Source: Balanoglossus misakiensis
Taxonomy: Eukaryota; Hemichordata
Assembly (NCBI GenBank): GCA_040954595.2
Contig: CM082587.2
Location: 9,424,001-9,488,000, forward strand
Direction: 5' to 3'
Length of the DNA stretch: 64,000 nt
Shown here: positions 1 to 11,135 of the stretch, piece after piece
Numbering within the stretch: the first letter of the stretch is position 1
Layout of the letters: each line of letters opens with the position of its first letter
Notes under the pieces: generated by a model
Database searches by the model: none
What the model was told of the DNA's origin: nothing
The model's input: the letters and a program-made list of their open reading frames with translations, nothing else
Position numbers and translations under genes: made by a program

Positions 1-120
1 AAAACAAGCGCGGTGACCCTATATTTTATCACATCTTTTCAATATACATACACAGGATAATCTAAAAATCAACAATTAAAAGAAAAGGCAATACTTTCAA
101 TTTTGGCGAACGTACAACCT

Positions 121-475
121 TAAAGGGACAAAGTCTCTCCCTCGCTGCCCTTTTTCCATTAATTATGTTTGATATAAGACACCGTTTATGTTAATGTACA
201 TGTGTATATAAAGTGAATCAACGTTCGACCTAACACAACTTCCATCCCATTTGTAGGATATCATTATGAGAGTAAAAATGTCGCCGAAATGAATAAACGG
301 TAAACACTGATTATTCATTCTGGTAAATTTTTCACTCTCGTGTCTACAAGTGGGATGGAAGGTGTGTGTGGGCGAATGTTGATTCACTATATATCCACAT
401 GTAGAATGACATAAATAGTGTCTTGTATCTAACATAATTAATGGAAAAAGGGTAGCGAGAGAGAGAATTTGTCCT
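121..475. repeat. Hairpin MITE, TTAAAGGGACAAAGTCTC family, copy 1
   Basis: The left end reads TTAAAGGGACAAAGTCTC and is followed by CTCGCTGCCCTTTTTCC. The right part (about 430-475) is its reverse complement (GGAAAAAGGGTAGCGAGAG) but decays before the terminal TTTGTCCC. The whole element is nearly palindromic around a central AATGAATAA...TTATTCATT pair. Related copies lie at 8291-8645, 51437-51798 and 53936-54270. The 145-codon reading frame on the minus strand here is only a by-product of this repeat. The TTAA at the ends of the intact copies points to a piggyBac- or Kolobok-type non-autonomous element; that class assignment is an inference. Confidence 0.8.
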
Positions 476-524
476 CTTCTCAATTCATTGATGACCTGCT
501 TGCCAGTACACATATTGACTTCTG

Positions 525-962
525 TGCCGAAATGCAGCTGTACCATGCAGGATGTGGATATGCTAATTCTCTCACGGACAGCTGAGTGAGCGTAATTCAA
601 TAAAATGACCTACACCAGCCAGAACTTGGATTATTTCTGGTCCCAAAACTCCTTTCGTGAAAAAATCTCTGGTCCGTTTATGTATTTTAGCCTATTTTCC
701 AAGGAGTGCTGAAAATTCTCTCTCTGGCTGCGAACTTTGACCCCCACCCACTACCGTTGTGTGAACCTGGAGTGCTGGTGTAGGTCGTTTTATTGAATTA
801 TGCTCACCTTGCTTTCTTTTGCCCTTCAAATGGTCTTACTGATTTTGCTTCAAGTTTAGTTACTGAAACTGCTTGTTTTGTTTAAGAGTTGGCGCGCAGT
901 TGTCCGTGAGAGAATAAGCATATCCACCCACACTCTGCACGGTAGAGCTGCATTTCCACAGC
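525..962. repeat. Long imperfect inverted repeat (fold-back element)
   Basis: The left arm holds GGATATGCTAATTCTCTCAC, then CGTAATTCAATAAAATGACC and CTACACCAGC. The right arm holds the matching inverted blocks GCTGGTGTAGGTCG, TTTTATTGAATTATGCTC and GTGAGAGAATAAGCATATCC. The spacer carries CCCAAAACTCCTTTCGTG. A partial inverted copy, with CTGGTATAGGTCGTTTTATGG and the same GGAGTTTTGGGACCAGAAATAA spacer, sits at 22180-22275. No coding capacity is visible, so it looks like a non-autonomous DNA element. Confidence 0.7.
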
Positions 963-2034
963 TTATACTGACCTTGCCCTGACTGCAGTCAATCGTCTTC
1001 TTTTATAAACCAAAGATGCCATTTCGAACAAAACATGAAAAAACGGGCCAAAGTGAGCATTAATGAGGTTTTAAGTAGACCAGCAGTAATTATTATATAT
1101 ATCAAAGTTTTACAATACCCCATCACATTTTGATTTGTTTTGGCCTAAAGATGAAAGTTCAACAACTCCACAAGCATACTCGCCTGTAAGAAATGTAGAA
1201 ATAATTTACACAGCGCAGAACATGAAGAAAACTTGTCGATATTTACGGGAAGACTTGAAACAGATCAGAAGACTGCATCTGCAGCAGGTATGTGGACGTT
1301 TCTAACCCATGTGAATGCAGCATAAAGATATTTAATTCATAAATATAAAATATACGCCTTTGGAATCTTCTTAAACCGTCCAAAGTTTTCATTTTTGGAA
1401 CCACCTTGTAGATTTTAGGAAGCCTTTCTAAACATTCTTTTGTCAAAGATATCAATCATTAGTGTTTTCATAGCTAATCTAATACTATATGTCAAAGACA
1501 CCGTACTGCCATTTGATGAGAATTGTATAATTATTCATCTGTGCCAAATATATTTCATCAATGATATTTTGGTCTCTGCCTGATTTATTTCAATGCAGAT
1601 TCAATCCCCCAAGAGTGGCTTAGCATTATTAATATGCTTACAACATATGTATGGCATAAAAGATGAATAAATCTGATAGATAAGATCAAAGTGACCCTGC
1701 AAAGCAAAATGCAAAGTAACTGAAAGTCAGTTTCTGCAATGTGGACTACTGTATACCGTTTTATTCTTGTGAACACATATTTTTGAGATTTTGCAACAAA
1801 GTAGCATTCTGCAGCGTTTTAAGTTTGCGTTGACAGGAAATCTAACAAATTGAGTAAACAGGAAACAATGATGACTGACTGGCTACGCGCCTCAAAAACT
1901 GTGATGTTTTCATATTTTTTACACACCAGCGACAACCAGTAGCAAGAGAGACATGCTTAATCGATGCTGGTATGATAGCCTGTGTATCGATGTTTAAAAA
2001 TAATTGGAAGGAAATTTTGAAGTTGGCAGAAATT
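963..2034. other. Non-coding stretch, nothing recognised
   Basis: Intron or intergenic DNA upstream of the first visible exon. It is AT-rich and has only short, unconserved reading frames. No exon with matching splice sites, RNA gene or clear repeat end was found. Confidence 0.5.
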
Positions 2035-2205
2035 TAGAGCAAACTCTCATCTACAGCCCGGCCTGCATCTACGAGGTGATAGGCGCAGCAGTTTTCAAGT
2101 TTTTGATGTGGATGTACATACAGACATACATACATCCATAATACAGATGCAATGGATTCCATAAGGTCCCATGGTATATATGCACATACCAAATGGAACC
2201 TAAAA
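2035..2205 (-). repeat. GGTCCC-head repeat, fragment (minus orientation)
   Basis: Read on the minus strand this holds the head of the family (ACCATGGGACCTTATGGAAT, a GTATG run, CACATCAAAAACTTGAAAAC and a GATGCAGGCCGGGCTGTAGA block). Better copies lie at 38056-38633 and 56153-56762. The tail is missing. Confidence 0.8.
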
Positions 2206-2401
2206 AAACTGCAGATGAAATGGATTATATTTTCTGTAAAGTTTACCAAGACTTGGTAGAAGAATTAACTAATTTACTCATCCAAAGCTATTCACGCTAG
2301 TATGAACTACACATATTCCTTTCTGACGGATTATGTAGGATTTGTGACTTATAATATAATTTTCCTTCACTATTATTTTGTATTATGTTCATTGGTTTTA
2401 G

Positions 2402-2568
2402 ACACAGCAATCAAGAGATATGTTGCGTGAGGCATTTCAGAGTTTACAGTTTGTACTGCAGTCTAATCCTGAACTTAATCAACACCCAGTACGTGCTCAC
2501 CGATCTAAACTTCATCAAGAGTTCTTACAGTATGTCCATCAGAATGAAAACATTGAAACCAATTTGAG
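2402..2568 (+). CDS. SRCIN1/KIAA1217-like: SRCIN1/KIAA1217-like, exon a (first in window)
   Basis: Acceptor TTTTAG and donor GTAAGT. The frame starts in phase 0 and ends in phase 2. It encodes a helical stretch (SRDMLREAFQSLQFVLQ, then HRSKLHQEFLQYVHQNEN) that opens the AIP3-like coiled-coil region. Confidence 0.85.
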
Positions 2569-5500
2569 GTAAGTTAAAGTAGCTCCAGTTCTTTAACTGT
2601 GCATTCTGATATGTTTTCTGAGATGTTTATCTGGATTCATGATGTGTACATTTTTATTGGTTCTCTTTTATATTACAGGGGTTTAGAAGTGAAAGTGGAG
2701 GAAATGAGAGATAATGTTATCAACAGACATTACCAAATTGATGCACATAGTGTGGAATCTTTAGCACAGTTGTTGGGACATGTTAGCAAAATGTTAGCAG
2801 AGCAGAAAGGTAAGTGATCTGTTCCACCGTTGGCATCCTGTATCTCGTACATGTGTGTGTTTGTGTGTACATGCATGCATGCATGCATGCATGCATGTAT
2901 GTGTGTGTATGTGGTATGTGCGCGTGTGCATACATGCCTGGGTTGGTTGGCTGGTTGATGGATGCATGCAGGCATACATGTACATACAGGGGAACCCTGA
3001 TAAGAGGAACTCAGTAACAATGACAACCTGCTTGAAGTGATAATCCCAAAGTGGTACCATAGTTTTTGCACAAAATATGCCATTGCTTTTTAGTTTCTGT
3101 TTCCGGATCGGGGAGCTATAGAGTCAGCTCTGTTTGTCCGTGTGTCCCTCCATCTCAGAGTTTCCTCGACTAATTTGTACCAAATTAGCTTGATGATAGC
3201 ATAACTAGTGAGACCCACACCGACAAATGCAAACAGAGTGATAATTGCTCTTTAAGGATGCCACCATGGTGACTCTGGAGGAGTTTTGGGTGTGCATGCA
3301 CAGCAGTGTAGTTATGTTGGATTTTGTGTATCTTAATTTCAAAGCTTGAGTTCCTGTCTGGCTAAGAATTCATTTTTTATGTGTTACTATATAGAACATA
3401 CATTTGTGAGCTGGACTCGATGTGTGTACTATGCGATTCAATATCAATTACCACCTAATTATATAAGAAAGACGATGACAAAATGCATAACTGTGGCTTT
3501 AACTCTGAAAAGAATTACCAAATGAGTATAGAATACAGGTGACTACATTTTCAAATCAACTTCATATAATGAAATTTATGTTTGGGTAATGCCACGGAAA
3601 CTTATCAATCAACCCTACTTTTGTAGATCACCTTTCTAGGGCAAAATACAGTGTGTGTGTATATTAATTAATGAACACATTCTTTCAGCCTATAGTAAGA
3701 TTTTAAGTTTATAACATTTCAACAGTACATTATCGTTCAGATTTTAAATAGTTTCCATTTGATAACATTACAGTATCATTTCCAATATTGCATGACAACA
3801 TGAAGAAAGTTATGGATGGTGAAATGGAAGTTGTTGTACAGGAGGAAAGGTAAGATACACATGTACTGTTATGATTTTCATAAACTCTGTCGCTACCATT
3901 TTACACACTTGATACAGTGCTTGTTGGAATCACTGGCACGCACCTGAAATTTCCCAATTGTGCTTCTATTGGATTATTAAGCAATAACCCCCGCCACAGG
4001 CGGGTATACGCAAGATTTGGGTACAATTCGAGACATATAGCACGAGCCGTCAGGCGAGTGCTATATGGAGCGAATTGTACCCAAATCGAGTGTTTACCCG
4101 ACTGAGGCGGGGGTTATTGCTATTATATTATATCAACAATTGTTTTTGTGGCATATCAGTGTCATTTTCTTACCGAAACGGCGTCAGAAAGAGAAATTAC
4201 GATCTTGAACCAACATAGCGACGATGAATGTAAACACGAGCGGCCGGGATCGAGCATTAAACATTGAAGGAGACGACAAAAAGTGACAAGACGGGCATCG
4301 CGCGTGGCAAAGTGACAAATATTTCCACAGAGCAGTTCCAAAATAAAACGTCCGTTAATTCAACAGTATTTTTTTTTTATTTATTTGGTTTAAACACGCG
4401 CGACTGTGGTTTAACCGCACATTTTTGCTGCAGTATGCTAGTTCACGGGCCCGTTTTAGCAGTGCATTATTGAGTATTTTAGCATCGCTGGATTGAGCTC
4501 TCGTCCAATCAGAATTGCGGACGGTAGCATGATATAATATAATACGTGTTATAAAATGCATATTGACTGGCAGTATTCAGGTAACAGCATACATCTGTGT
4601 CCCCAAAACTGCCTGTTTCTCTCTGCCTTCCAGCTCTGGAATCAAGCTGTTTTGGGGCGACTCACAGTCTGTCATGGTGTTACCCTCATGGTCCGTCAAT
4701 AAACTGTTTTCTGTATGTTTAATAGCTGGTGAAACAAATGGATCATAAAACAATGTTTTTTTTTACATATATAGCGGGTTCAGACGGGACATTTTACAGC
4801 AGTCTAGTGGGGGCGACTTAGTTTGGTCCCAGCAGGGGTTCAGGGCCAACCTAGAATCTAGGCCGATGCAAATTCCTGTGTGTGGATGCGTTATACTGGC
4901 CTAGTTAATGCCTTCACATGTTCATATGTGGTAAGGTAGCGTGTGAAATGGCGCTTTCTGGGTAAATAAAGTATGGTGCCCCAAGTTCAGGTACCAGTAA
5001 GCCCAAAGCTCCTCCCCAAAGGGCAGTTACTTTATGTCGCCCTAGATTTCAGTTGAGTCGTCCAATGTGAACAGTGTTATACACCCAGACCCAGTAGGGA
5101 TCACCGAATCACGCAAACCAGCTTACTTTGATTATTAGAAACTTGAGGGGTGTGTCGTAATTTTACCAGTTGAATATTAACAAAGCATCCCTTTTCAGGT
5201 ACACACATAGACTGTAAGGTACAGTCATTTGAGGGCGCTCCATACCCCCCCTCCCCCTGAAAGAATGACCAAGGCAGTGTGATCTTTTAGTCAGCGGCAT
5301 CAAAGAAATAAAGCCCCACCCGTAGATGTCAAAATTCTAGTGTTGTATGCAGACTTCCCCACTGATTATTCGAATCCTAATCTTGATCAAACAAGTCAGG
5401 GCTGCCATTTCGGCTTGTACTAACAGTAGACGGCCATGCACATGTTTAATTGGTGCAATGTGATTGGTTCTAACAACAAAACGGTTGGTTCCTACAAAAA

Positions 5501-8500
5501 TGGATGGAGCCTGATAATCTAGATATAGAAGGACACACTGCCTACAGTCTTTCTGGGTGGAGGTACGCTCTGTACCTCGAATGACATACCTTGTTTTATT
5601 TTTGGACTAGATGTAACTTTCATGTTAGCATGGCAATGAGCTATTAGTAAACATGCTACCTTTATATTAGGTTATTGCAAGTTTAGTCATTATTTGTCAT
5701 GACATAAAATTTCTACTTTCCATGTTGTCTACAGAATCTTCATTACAATTTTCACAGTTACACTGAACTTTTGGCATTAATATTTTCTCTGTTTATGAAA
5801 GTGAAACTTGCCTAAGTAGGAATTTACTATGCCATTTATTGAAATTTGCAGATTTATTAAAGAAGAACCTATTCGGCTGGATTCATCTTTGAAGAGATGC
5901 AAGAAATTAACAGGCACATTGTTTACACTGAAACGGTAAGACAGACTTAATTCTATATAACTTATGCACTGGTTTATAACATTGGTATCTGTTTTAAGAA
6001 TTATGTTTTAATAGTTCAAATATGTTTGAGTAGTCAGTACTGAAAACAGCTTGGATGTTGGGATACCTATTGCTGTATTCAATTCAAATAGAAAAAATAG
6101 CGTCAAGAACTGTGGTCCCATTTGGGGATTATACAGAAATAGGTGACATTGGCAAGCAGATATGACATAACTAGATAAAAAATATGAAAATGTAAAAAAA
6201 TTAACTATGCCCAATCAAGTGTCATGTATCATAGCAATCTTACAAGCAATGCTAAAAAAACTGCTTTTTATAAAAAATAGTAAATTCACACTATTGGCTC
6301 AAAACATACAAAACTGTGTGAGGTTAACATAAGATACATGCCTACCAAATTTTCAAAACAATCTGACCTGTAGTTGTTGAGTTTCTGAGTTTTGACCAAT
6401 TTCACATTTTTCCAGCTAATTTGCATATTTCTGGTAATAACAACTTCATTTGAACAAACTCCCATCTCCATCCCAGCTTGCATCTGCACACCAAATATCA
6501 AGGTGATATGCCAAGCTGTTTTAAGTTTTTGATGTGGGTGGACATCATCCATACATACAGATGCAAATGATTCCATAAGGTCCCATGGTATATATATACA
6601 TGTACATACCAAAATGGACCTTAAAATCATTATGATTTAAAATTATTGAATGTAAGGAAATTCACCTTTGCAATTGGGTGAATAAAATGGTTCTTTGATA
6701 AGGTACATTTTCTGGTGGTGCTATATCCACTTTTGTGTGTTGTATAGTATAACTTGAAGGAAAATTCATCCATTTTGATTTATTTGGTAAGGAAAACTTT
6801 ATATCTTGAAAGTATTTTTTTTTAATTTCAAGGCAGCCTCTGTGGATATTCTTCTGGGTCTGGCAATGTTAGGGGTTGCTTTGACAGATAATCCTCTTGC
6901 TTGTGAAGTGATGCTTCAGAGTCTTGACAGAGAAGATTGCAGTATATTATCGATTACAACTAAAGCTAAAAGTGGCAGCTGTTGGGGCTTGAAGTGGTGA
7001 TGAGAATCGTCTTGCAAACTTCCTTGTGGAGTTTTGCCAGAACTATGTGCAGAAGTGTGATGGGGTTGGGGGCAGGGGGGGGGGGGGGTTGGGTGGGAAT
7101 GTATTTGTGAATAACCCTATCCACTGGCAGTGTGTTTCGAACTTCCTCTGATGAATCTGCCGTGCTAGAGTTGCAAATATCAGAAGTTCAGTTGTGACAA
7201 TGTGTAACTTTTTATCTTCCCAGGTTGAGCTCTGTGCAGGAGTATCATTCACCAACCCACCTAGCATCACCAAGTGAACAGAAAAACCTCACACCAACAA
7301 AACAACCTGAGCAGGAAAAACCAACACTGGCAACACCAAGAGTCCTGCAATATCACACATCAGCAACATCTGCTTTTGAGAAGAGACCGAAACTAAACCA
7401 TGGAGCTGTCGTTGAAAGTAATCAAAGTGGTGTGAACAATCATAGTCCGTATGTTCTTAGCAACAAAACCAGCAATCGCCCTTTATGGATTCAGAGTTTG
7501 CAGGTATTTATAGATTTACTTTCCATTAGGTTATAGTGCAAGCAGCTTCCTGAACTGTATCTGTCAGAGTTTTTGGTGAGGATTTCCTCTAGGCAGCTTC
7601 TTGGAGGTCAGCCAAGTTCTGCTTTAGCTTCTATCGCCATGATATAGCTTCTGTCTCAATGCTCTAGGTCAATTAGTGTATAAAAGCCAAACCATCATTT
7701 CAGCACATCAATAGATAAGACATGCATTTTCTCCCACCTCCAGATTTGTGTCAAAATCTGTTTTCCATGATGATGGGAAAATGGGGCAAGTACAACATGT
7801 AGAATTGAAATTATCGAGTAATTTATGCATGAATAGTCATACTTACCAGGAGCACCCACGTCCCCTGCAGGTAGTCACAACTGAGTGTGATCCTTGTATC
7901 ATTACCTCACCACTTATTAGTTTTGCCAGTTCTTTTTAATGGCATTTTTGTAGGCACATTGTCTGAAACACAGTCGCACACATCGCGCATCAGCTGACCT
8001 TGCACGCTACAACGCATTCATTGCTCAATGTAGTCAGCTGGGTTCCACGATCACGTCCGATCAATATCAGCCTCAAAGTAGTCGTCACAGTCAGGATTAG
8101 TAATGGCCTCGATTGGTATAATATCAGTGTCTTCGAAACCGAAATTTGTGTCATTGACGCTGTTGAGAAAATGTCTGGCGAAAAATGTCCCTTATCTTGA
8201 ATTGTGCGTAAATTCACACAGAGTCCCATATATAGCACTCTGTGTGTCCAGCACTTTGGCCCCTCACTCATACAATTTTGACACTCTTATTAGGGACAAA
8301 GTCTCTCTCTCGCTGCCCTTTTTCCATGAATGATGTTTGCTTCAAGACACCGTTTATGTTAATGTACATGTGTATATGTAGTGAATGAACGTTCCCACAC
8401 ACAATTTAATCCATCCCACTTGTATGATATGAAGTAAAAACTCGCCCAAAATGAAAAAATGATAGAGCCCGATTAGTCATTTTGGGGAGTTTTTTCACTC

Positions 8501-10714
8501 TCGTGTCAGCAAGCAAGATGGAAGGTGTGTGTGTGTGGTTGAACGTTGATTCACTATATATCCACAGGCAGAATAATATACTGGTGTCTTGTATCAAACA
8601 TTATTAATGGAAAAAGGGCAGCAAGTGAGAGACTTTGTCCCTTTAAATACCTCGTTACATGGCTGATGGTAGTCAAGGGGTTAAATGTGACTTCAGGTAT
8701 CTTTACTTTAACAGTGTTTGTGTGAAATAGCTATAATCCTTTGTTTGTGGATGTTTTTTAGGTAGCTGACGAATCAAGGCAAGGAATTCGACATTTCACA
8801 ACCCCACAAGAACTTCAGAAGTTTGAGAAAAGTTTACAACTGGGACAAGCACAGCTACATCAAACTAACAATGCAGAAAAGGTTAACAAAAGACACAGAG
8901 AACACTTGTACAATATGTATAAACAAGAAGGCCACCATACAATGATACAAGCAAAATCTTCAAAAGTTCCACCCCCTCCCCCACCAAGAAAGAAAGTGTA
9001 TTCTCTAAAATCATATTCACCTTCAGTTCAAAGTTCAGGCACCTCTTCTTCAGTCAGCAGAACTGTTGCAGAAAGGGTTGTTGCTCAACCAACTTCACCG
9101 AGTACAAAGACTGTGATTGCATCTGCAGGAGAAGGTATGAGAGGCGTGAATCAACAGAATGCACTGGCCAAAAAGTTAGAGACCCAACCAACCTCAGTAA
9201 CTACAGGTTTTCCCCATGGTGGATCAACTACTTCAAAAATTACAACAACAGTAATTGGGCCTGTAATAGAAAGAGGAGAGTCGGACCCTTTGATCAACGT
9301 AAAATCGAGTACAAAGACCATGATTGGTCCGTCCAGAGCTACCATAACAGTTATAAAATCCCAACCTACTCAACACATCATCAGCAGCAACACAGCAACA
9401 CAACATCAACTGAAACAAGAGCAACCAATGCAAAAAGAAAAGATACAGCAACAGACAATCAGAAAAACAACTGTAACTCAAGAAATGGTAGAGAATACAA
9501 ATGATGGCACCAAGTCAGCAAGTTCGTCTGGTAAGTTTTATAGCTCTGCTGTCAGTGACACAGAGCTTCTCAGATAGGGTGGTTGTTTGTTGTTGTCCAC
9601 AGTCTGTCGACAATTGGTAAGAAAAATACTTCTCTGAAACCACTAGTCTGCTAATGTTGAAATTTGGTATGCAGGTTCCTGGGCGTGACCTTAGTAAATT
9701 TTGTTTTAATTTTGGTGAAATTTGAATATTTGTTGTTTTTGGCAATTTATCAACTTGTACACAGCGCATTTTAAAACCGCGCCCTCTCTAGACAACAAAA
9801 TATTTACCATATTTATATGTCGTACCTTGAGAAATATTACGTACTAGTGTTTTGTTTCTAATGCAGCCATCACGACATCACCACCACCAAAACCACCAAG
9901 ATTGTCATCAACAAGCAGTGACACTAATAATGCCACAATGAGAGAACACAAGAAATTGCCACCACCAGTTCCACAAAGAAATTCTTCCATAATATCCTCT
10001 GAGCAATCCATACAACATAGCTATGAAGTACCAGCATATTCGAGCAGTGATTCTCCAGCACAAGGATTACATGGTGTTTCACAACAGAAGATTAAAACGT
10101 ATACAGTCAAGCAACAATGTAAGTAGATAAAACTGAAAATATGTATGAAAATATGGTTTCTTGTGAATTTTCATATGCCGTCAAGAATTATCCATCGTTA
10201 TTAGTTAAACTAACAGTATGAAATGTATGTGCAGGAGAGTGGAAACCTTCCACATTTACATCCAAAAGAAATCTACAGAACTTAAGCAGTACCCTTTGAA
10301 TGACATGTGAATAATCATATCCGTGAAGTTCTGCTCCATGACTTAGTAATGTCAGTTTTTTTCTGTGTTAAATGATTCACGCAATTCATAGGAACATGGT
10401 TAAGTGTTTGGATAATGTTTTTTTTCAGATACAGAACTGAAATGATAAAATTGTATTTCCACTTTAATCAACATATTAACCATCAATTCTTTTTGTTTTC
10501 AGCATTACCCTCAAAAGGAGAGACAATGTTGGTATCACAGAAGCGTCAATCTAAAGAACTTGAGGAGCTCTCTGCAGCCATTGCAGAGTTAGAGACAGTT
10601 ACTCAACAAAAACAAGAGGAGGCACAAAGAATAGAAGGAGAAATTCAGAAGGCCCAACAAAGGTTCAAGCACTGTTTATCACTGACTTCTCAAACAGACA
10701 CACACATTGACTGA
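2402..10714 (+). CDS. SRCIN1/KIAA1217-like: p140Cap/SRCIN1-KIAA1217-family scaffold protein, 3' part of gene (span of 8 exons)
   Basis: Eight exons with GT-AG borders and matching phases (listed separately) join into 656 residues plus a stop. In order: a helical region with LRGLEVKVEEMRDNVINRH, resembling the AIP3-like coiled coil of this family; the block VMDGEMEVVVQEERFIKEEP followed by RLDSSLKRCKKLTG; a Ser/Thr/Gln-rich region with PPPPPPRKK, PPPKPPR and LPPPVPQR, which are plausible SH3 ligands; and a final short coiled coil with QKRQSKELEELSAAIAELE. In vertebrates SRCIN1 (p140Cap) and KIAA1217 (sickle tail) are cytoplasmic scaffolds linking Src/Csk signalling, adhesion and cytoskeleton. 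That role is inferred here from family membership. The family call rests on the KEEP..RLD..LKRC block. The 5' exons are outside the window. The next gene, on the same strand, starts about 7 kb downstream. Confidence 0.8.
2679..2809 (+). CDS. SRCIN1/KIAA1217-like: SRCIN1/KIAA1217-like, exon b
   Basis: Acceptor TATTACAG and donor GTAAGT, ending in phase 1. It encodes GLEVKVEEMRDNVINRH and SVESLAQLLGHVSKMLAEQK. The pattern of charged and hydrophobic residues fits the family's coiled coil. Confidence 0.9.
2810..3773 (+). repeat. Intron with TGCA/TGTA microsatellite at about 2868-2925
   Basis: The intron starts with a run of ATGC and GTGT units (about 2868-2925). The rest is AT-rich and non-coding. 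The ORFs that appear on both strands over the microsatellite (MHACMHAC types) are translations of the simple repeat, not genes. Confidence 0.75.
3774..3849 (+). CDS. SRCIN1/KIAA1217-like: SRCIN1/KIAA1217-like, exon c
   Basis: Acceptor ATTACAG and donor GTAAGA, phase 1 in and phase 2 out. It encodes VSFPILHDNMKKVMDGEM and VVVQEER, the first half of the most recognisable block of the family. Too short to have been found by ORF length alone. Confidence 0.9.
3980..4544 (+). mobile_element. Hairpin-terminus element, copy 1 (GCAATAACCCCCGCC family)
   Basis: 3981-4118 is one long hairpin. GCAATAACCCCCGCC, GATTTGGGTACAATTCG and ATATAGCAC are matched by GTGCTATAT, CGAATTGTACCCAAATC and GGCGGGGGTTATTGC around a loop CGAGCCGTCAGGCGA. 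Immediately after it comes TATTATATTATATCA, whose inverse TGATATAATATAATA closes the element at about 4543. Between them a CG-rich, promoter-like stretch leads to a short frame starting near 4264 ([17 protein letters not shown]), also present in the copy at 59595-60169. A third, inverted copy is at 60340-60854. Confidence 0.8.
4545..5851 (+). other. Intron remainder, no gene seen
   Basis: Unique-looking intronic DNA. 4780-5130 is less AT-rich than its surroundings and may be an old repeat, but no termini or reading frame could be defined. No exon-like segment with fitting splice phases was seen. Confidence 0.45.
5852..5935 (+). CDS. SRCIN1/KIAA1217-like: SRCIN1/KIAA1217-like, exon d
   Basis: Acceptor TTTGCAG and donor GTAAGA, phase 2 in and phase 2 out. 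It encodes FIKEEPIRLDSSLKRCKK followed by LTGTLFTLKR. The KEEP..RLD..LKRC..LT signature is the strongest evidence for the p140Cap/KIAA1217 family. Confidence 0.93.
6020..6625 (-). repeat. GGTCCC-head repeat, tail and head fragments (minus orientation)
   Basis: On the minus strand 6625-6290 carries the head (CCATGGGACCTTATGGAATC, a GATGATG run, CACATCAAAAACTTAAAAC, then TGCAAATTAGCTGGAAAAA). The 6180-6020 part carries a tail-type sequence (TGTATAATCCCCAAATGGGACCACAG). Order and orientation fit one decayed element. Confidence 0.7.
6834..7062 (+). pseudogene. Exon-like fragment of unknown origin, probably frameshifted
   Basis: After TTTTTAATTTCAAG, an acceptor-like sequence, comes a protein-like frame: ASVDILLGLAMLGVALTDN, then LACEVMLQSLDREDCSILS. 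The frame is lost near 6960. A second frame resumes with SGDENRLANFLVEFCQNYVQ, as though a single base change broke one reading frame. Its splice phase does not fit the SRCIN1-like exons on either side, which join directly (5935 to 7224). I do not recognise the protein. It may be a retrocopied or duplicated exon of another gene. A run of 14 G follows at 7075-7088. Confidence 0.35.
7224..7503 (+). CDS. SRCIN1/KIAA1217-like: SRCIN1/KIAA1217-like, exon e
   Basis: Acceptor CTTCCCAG and donor CAG|GTATTT, phase 2 in and phase 0 out. It completes the Arg codon left open at 5935 (LKR|LSSVQEYHSP). The product is polar, rich in Thr, Pro and Ser, and probably disordered; it ends NRPLWIQSLQ. Confidence 0.88.
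8291..8645. repeat. Hairpin MITE, TTAAAGGGACAAAGTCTC family, copy 2
   Basis: Both ends are present: AGGGACAAAGTCTCTCTCTC on the left and GAGAGACTTTGTCCCTTTAA on the right. The arms pair along most of their length with a central AATGA/TCATT region. It lies in the intron between exons e and f. Confidence 0.85.
8762..9530 (+). CDS. SRCIN1/KIAA1217-like: SRCIN1/KIAA1217-like, exon f (large, proline/serine-rich)
   Basis: Acceptor TTTTTTAG and donor GTAAGT, phase 0 in and phase 1 out. The first 60 codons are helical (RHFTTPQELQKFEKSLQLG and following). Then comes SKVPPPPPPRKKVYSLK, a poly-proline SH3- or profilin-type ligand, followed by a long Ser/Thr/Gln-rich disordered stretch. If the donor is read through, the frame stays open for a further 15 codons to a stop in the intron, so a shortened isoform by intron retention is possible in principle. 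Confidence 0.9.
9640..9780 (+). repeat. Core-unit fragment of the GGTCCC-head repeat family
   Basis: GAAATTTGGTATGCAGGTTC, then GTGACCTTAGTAAATTTTG and TTTTGGTGAAATTTGAATAT match the ~130 bp internal units found at 35100-35500, 37140-37560 and 45230-45700. Confidence 0.6.
9867..10118 (+). CDS. SRCIN1/KIAA1217-like: SRCIN1/KIAA1217-like, exon g
   Basis: Acceptor TAATGCAG and donor GTAAGT, phase 1 in and phase 1 out. It encodes TSPPPKPPRLSS and HKKLPPPVPQRNSS, both good SH3-ligand motifs, in a disordered Ser-rich context. Confidence 0.88.
10503..10714 (+). CDS. SRCIN1/KIAA1217-like: SRCIN1/KIAA1217-like, terminal exon h
   Basis: Acceptor TTGTTTTCAG, phase 1 in. It encodes a short coiled coil (KELEELSAAIAELETVTQQK and EEAQRIEGEIQKAQQRFK) and ends HID with TGA at 10712-10714. 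No good donor follows before the stop, so it is taken as the last coding exon. No clear AATAAA was seen in the first few hundred bases of the 3' region. Confidence 0.82.
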
Positions 10715-10942
10715 CAGACAGACGGACTGATAACTAGACATCTACTGGAAGAGTGTACTGACAGAAATTGGACACTGACTCTAAATGTATGCTCAGACAG
10801 ATTTACACACAGTCACAGTTCTTTGTATCATTATATCATTCCAATCTAAAAAGCAAGCAGTATTCTTTCTCACCACAGGCAGTAATGCTTATGCATGGGG
10901 GCTGTTCTGGTCAAAATTATGTTTTATTAATTTGATGTGTTA

Positions 10943-11135
10943 GAATTAATTTTATATAGACAGCAAGTAATTTTACTAGCGTCTCAAATTAATTTTATGT
11001 TTCTTTGAATTAATTTCTATGTGCTTTAATTAATTTCGTGTAGTCATTCAGAATTAATTTTATGTGTTCTAATTGATTATTTTAGCTTATCGCTGCTGGA
11101 ATTAATTTTATGTAGACTAGAATTAATTTTATGTG
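10943..11135 (+). repeat. Cluster of GAATTAATTTTATGTG motifs in the 3' flank
   Basis: About seven to nine copies of (G)AATTAATTT(T)ATGTG, 15-25 bp apart, lie in less than 200 bp just after the SRCIN1-like stop codon. They are diverged, not a clean tandem array. They could be part of the 3' UTR. Confidence 0.7.

Noticed and set aside
163-600. 145-codon open frame on the minus strand
   Set aside because: It lies over a palindromic MITE and the arm of a fold-back element. Matching frames appear in other copies of the repeat.
2868-2925. Possible CRISPR-like or regulatory array
   Set aside because: It is a simple GCAT/GTGT microsatellite with no spacers, in an animal intron.
2730-3083. Cys/His/Thr-rich open frames on both strands
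   Set aside because: They are translations of the TGCA/GTGT microsatellite.
6834-7000. Extra exon of the SRCIN1-like gene
   Set aside because: The phase is wrong on both sides, and exons d and e join directly to complete an Arg codon in a conserved context.
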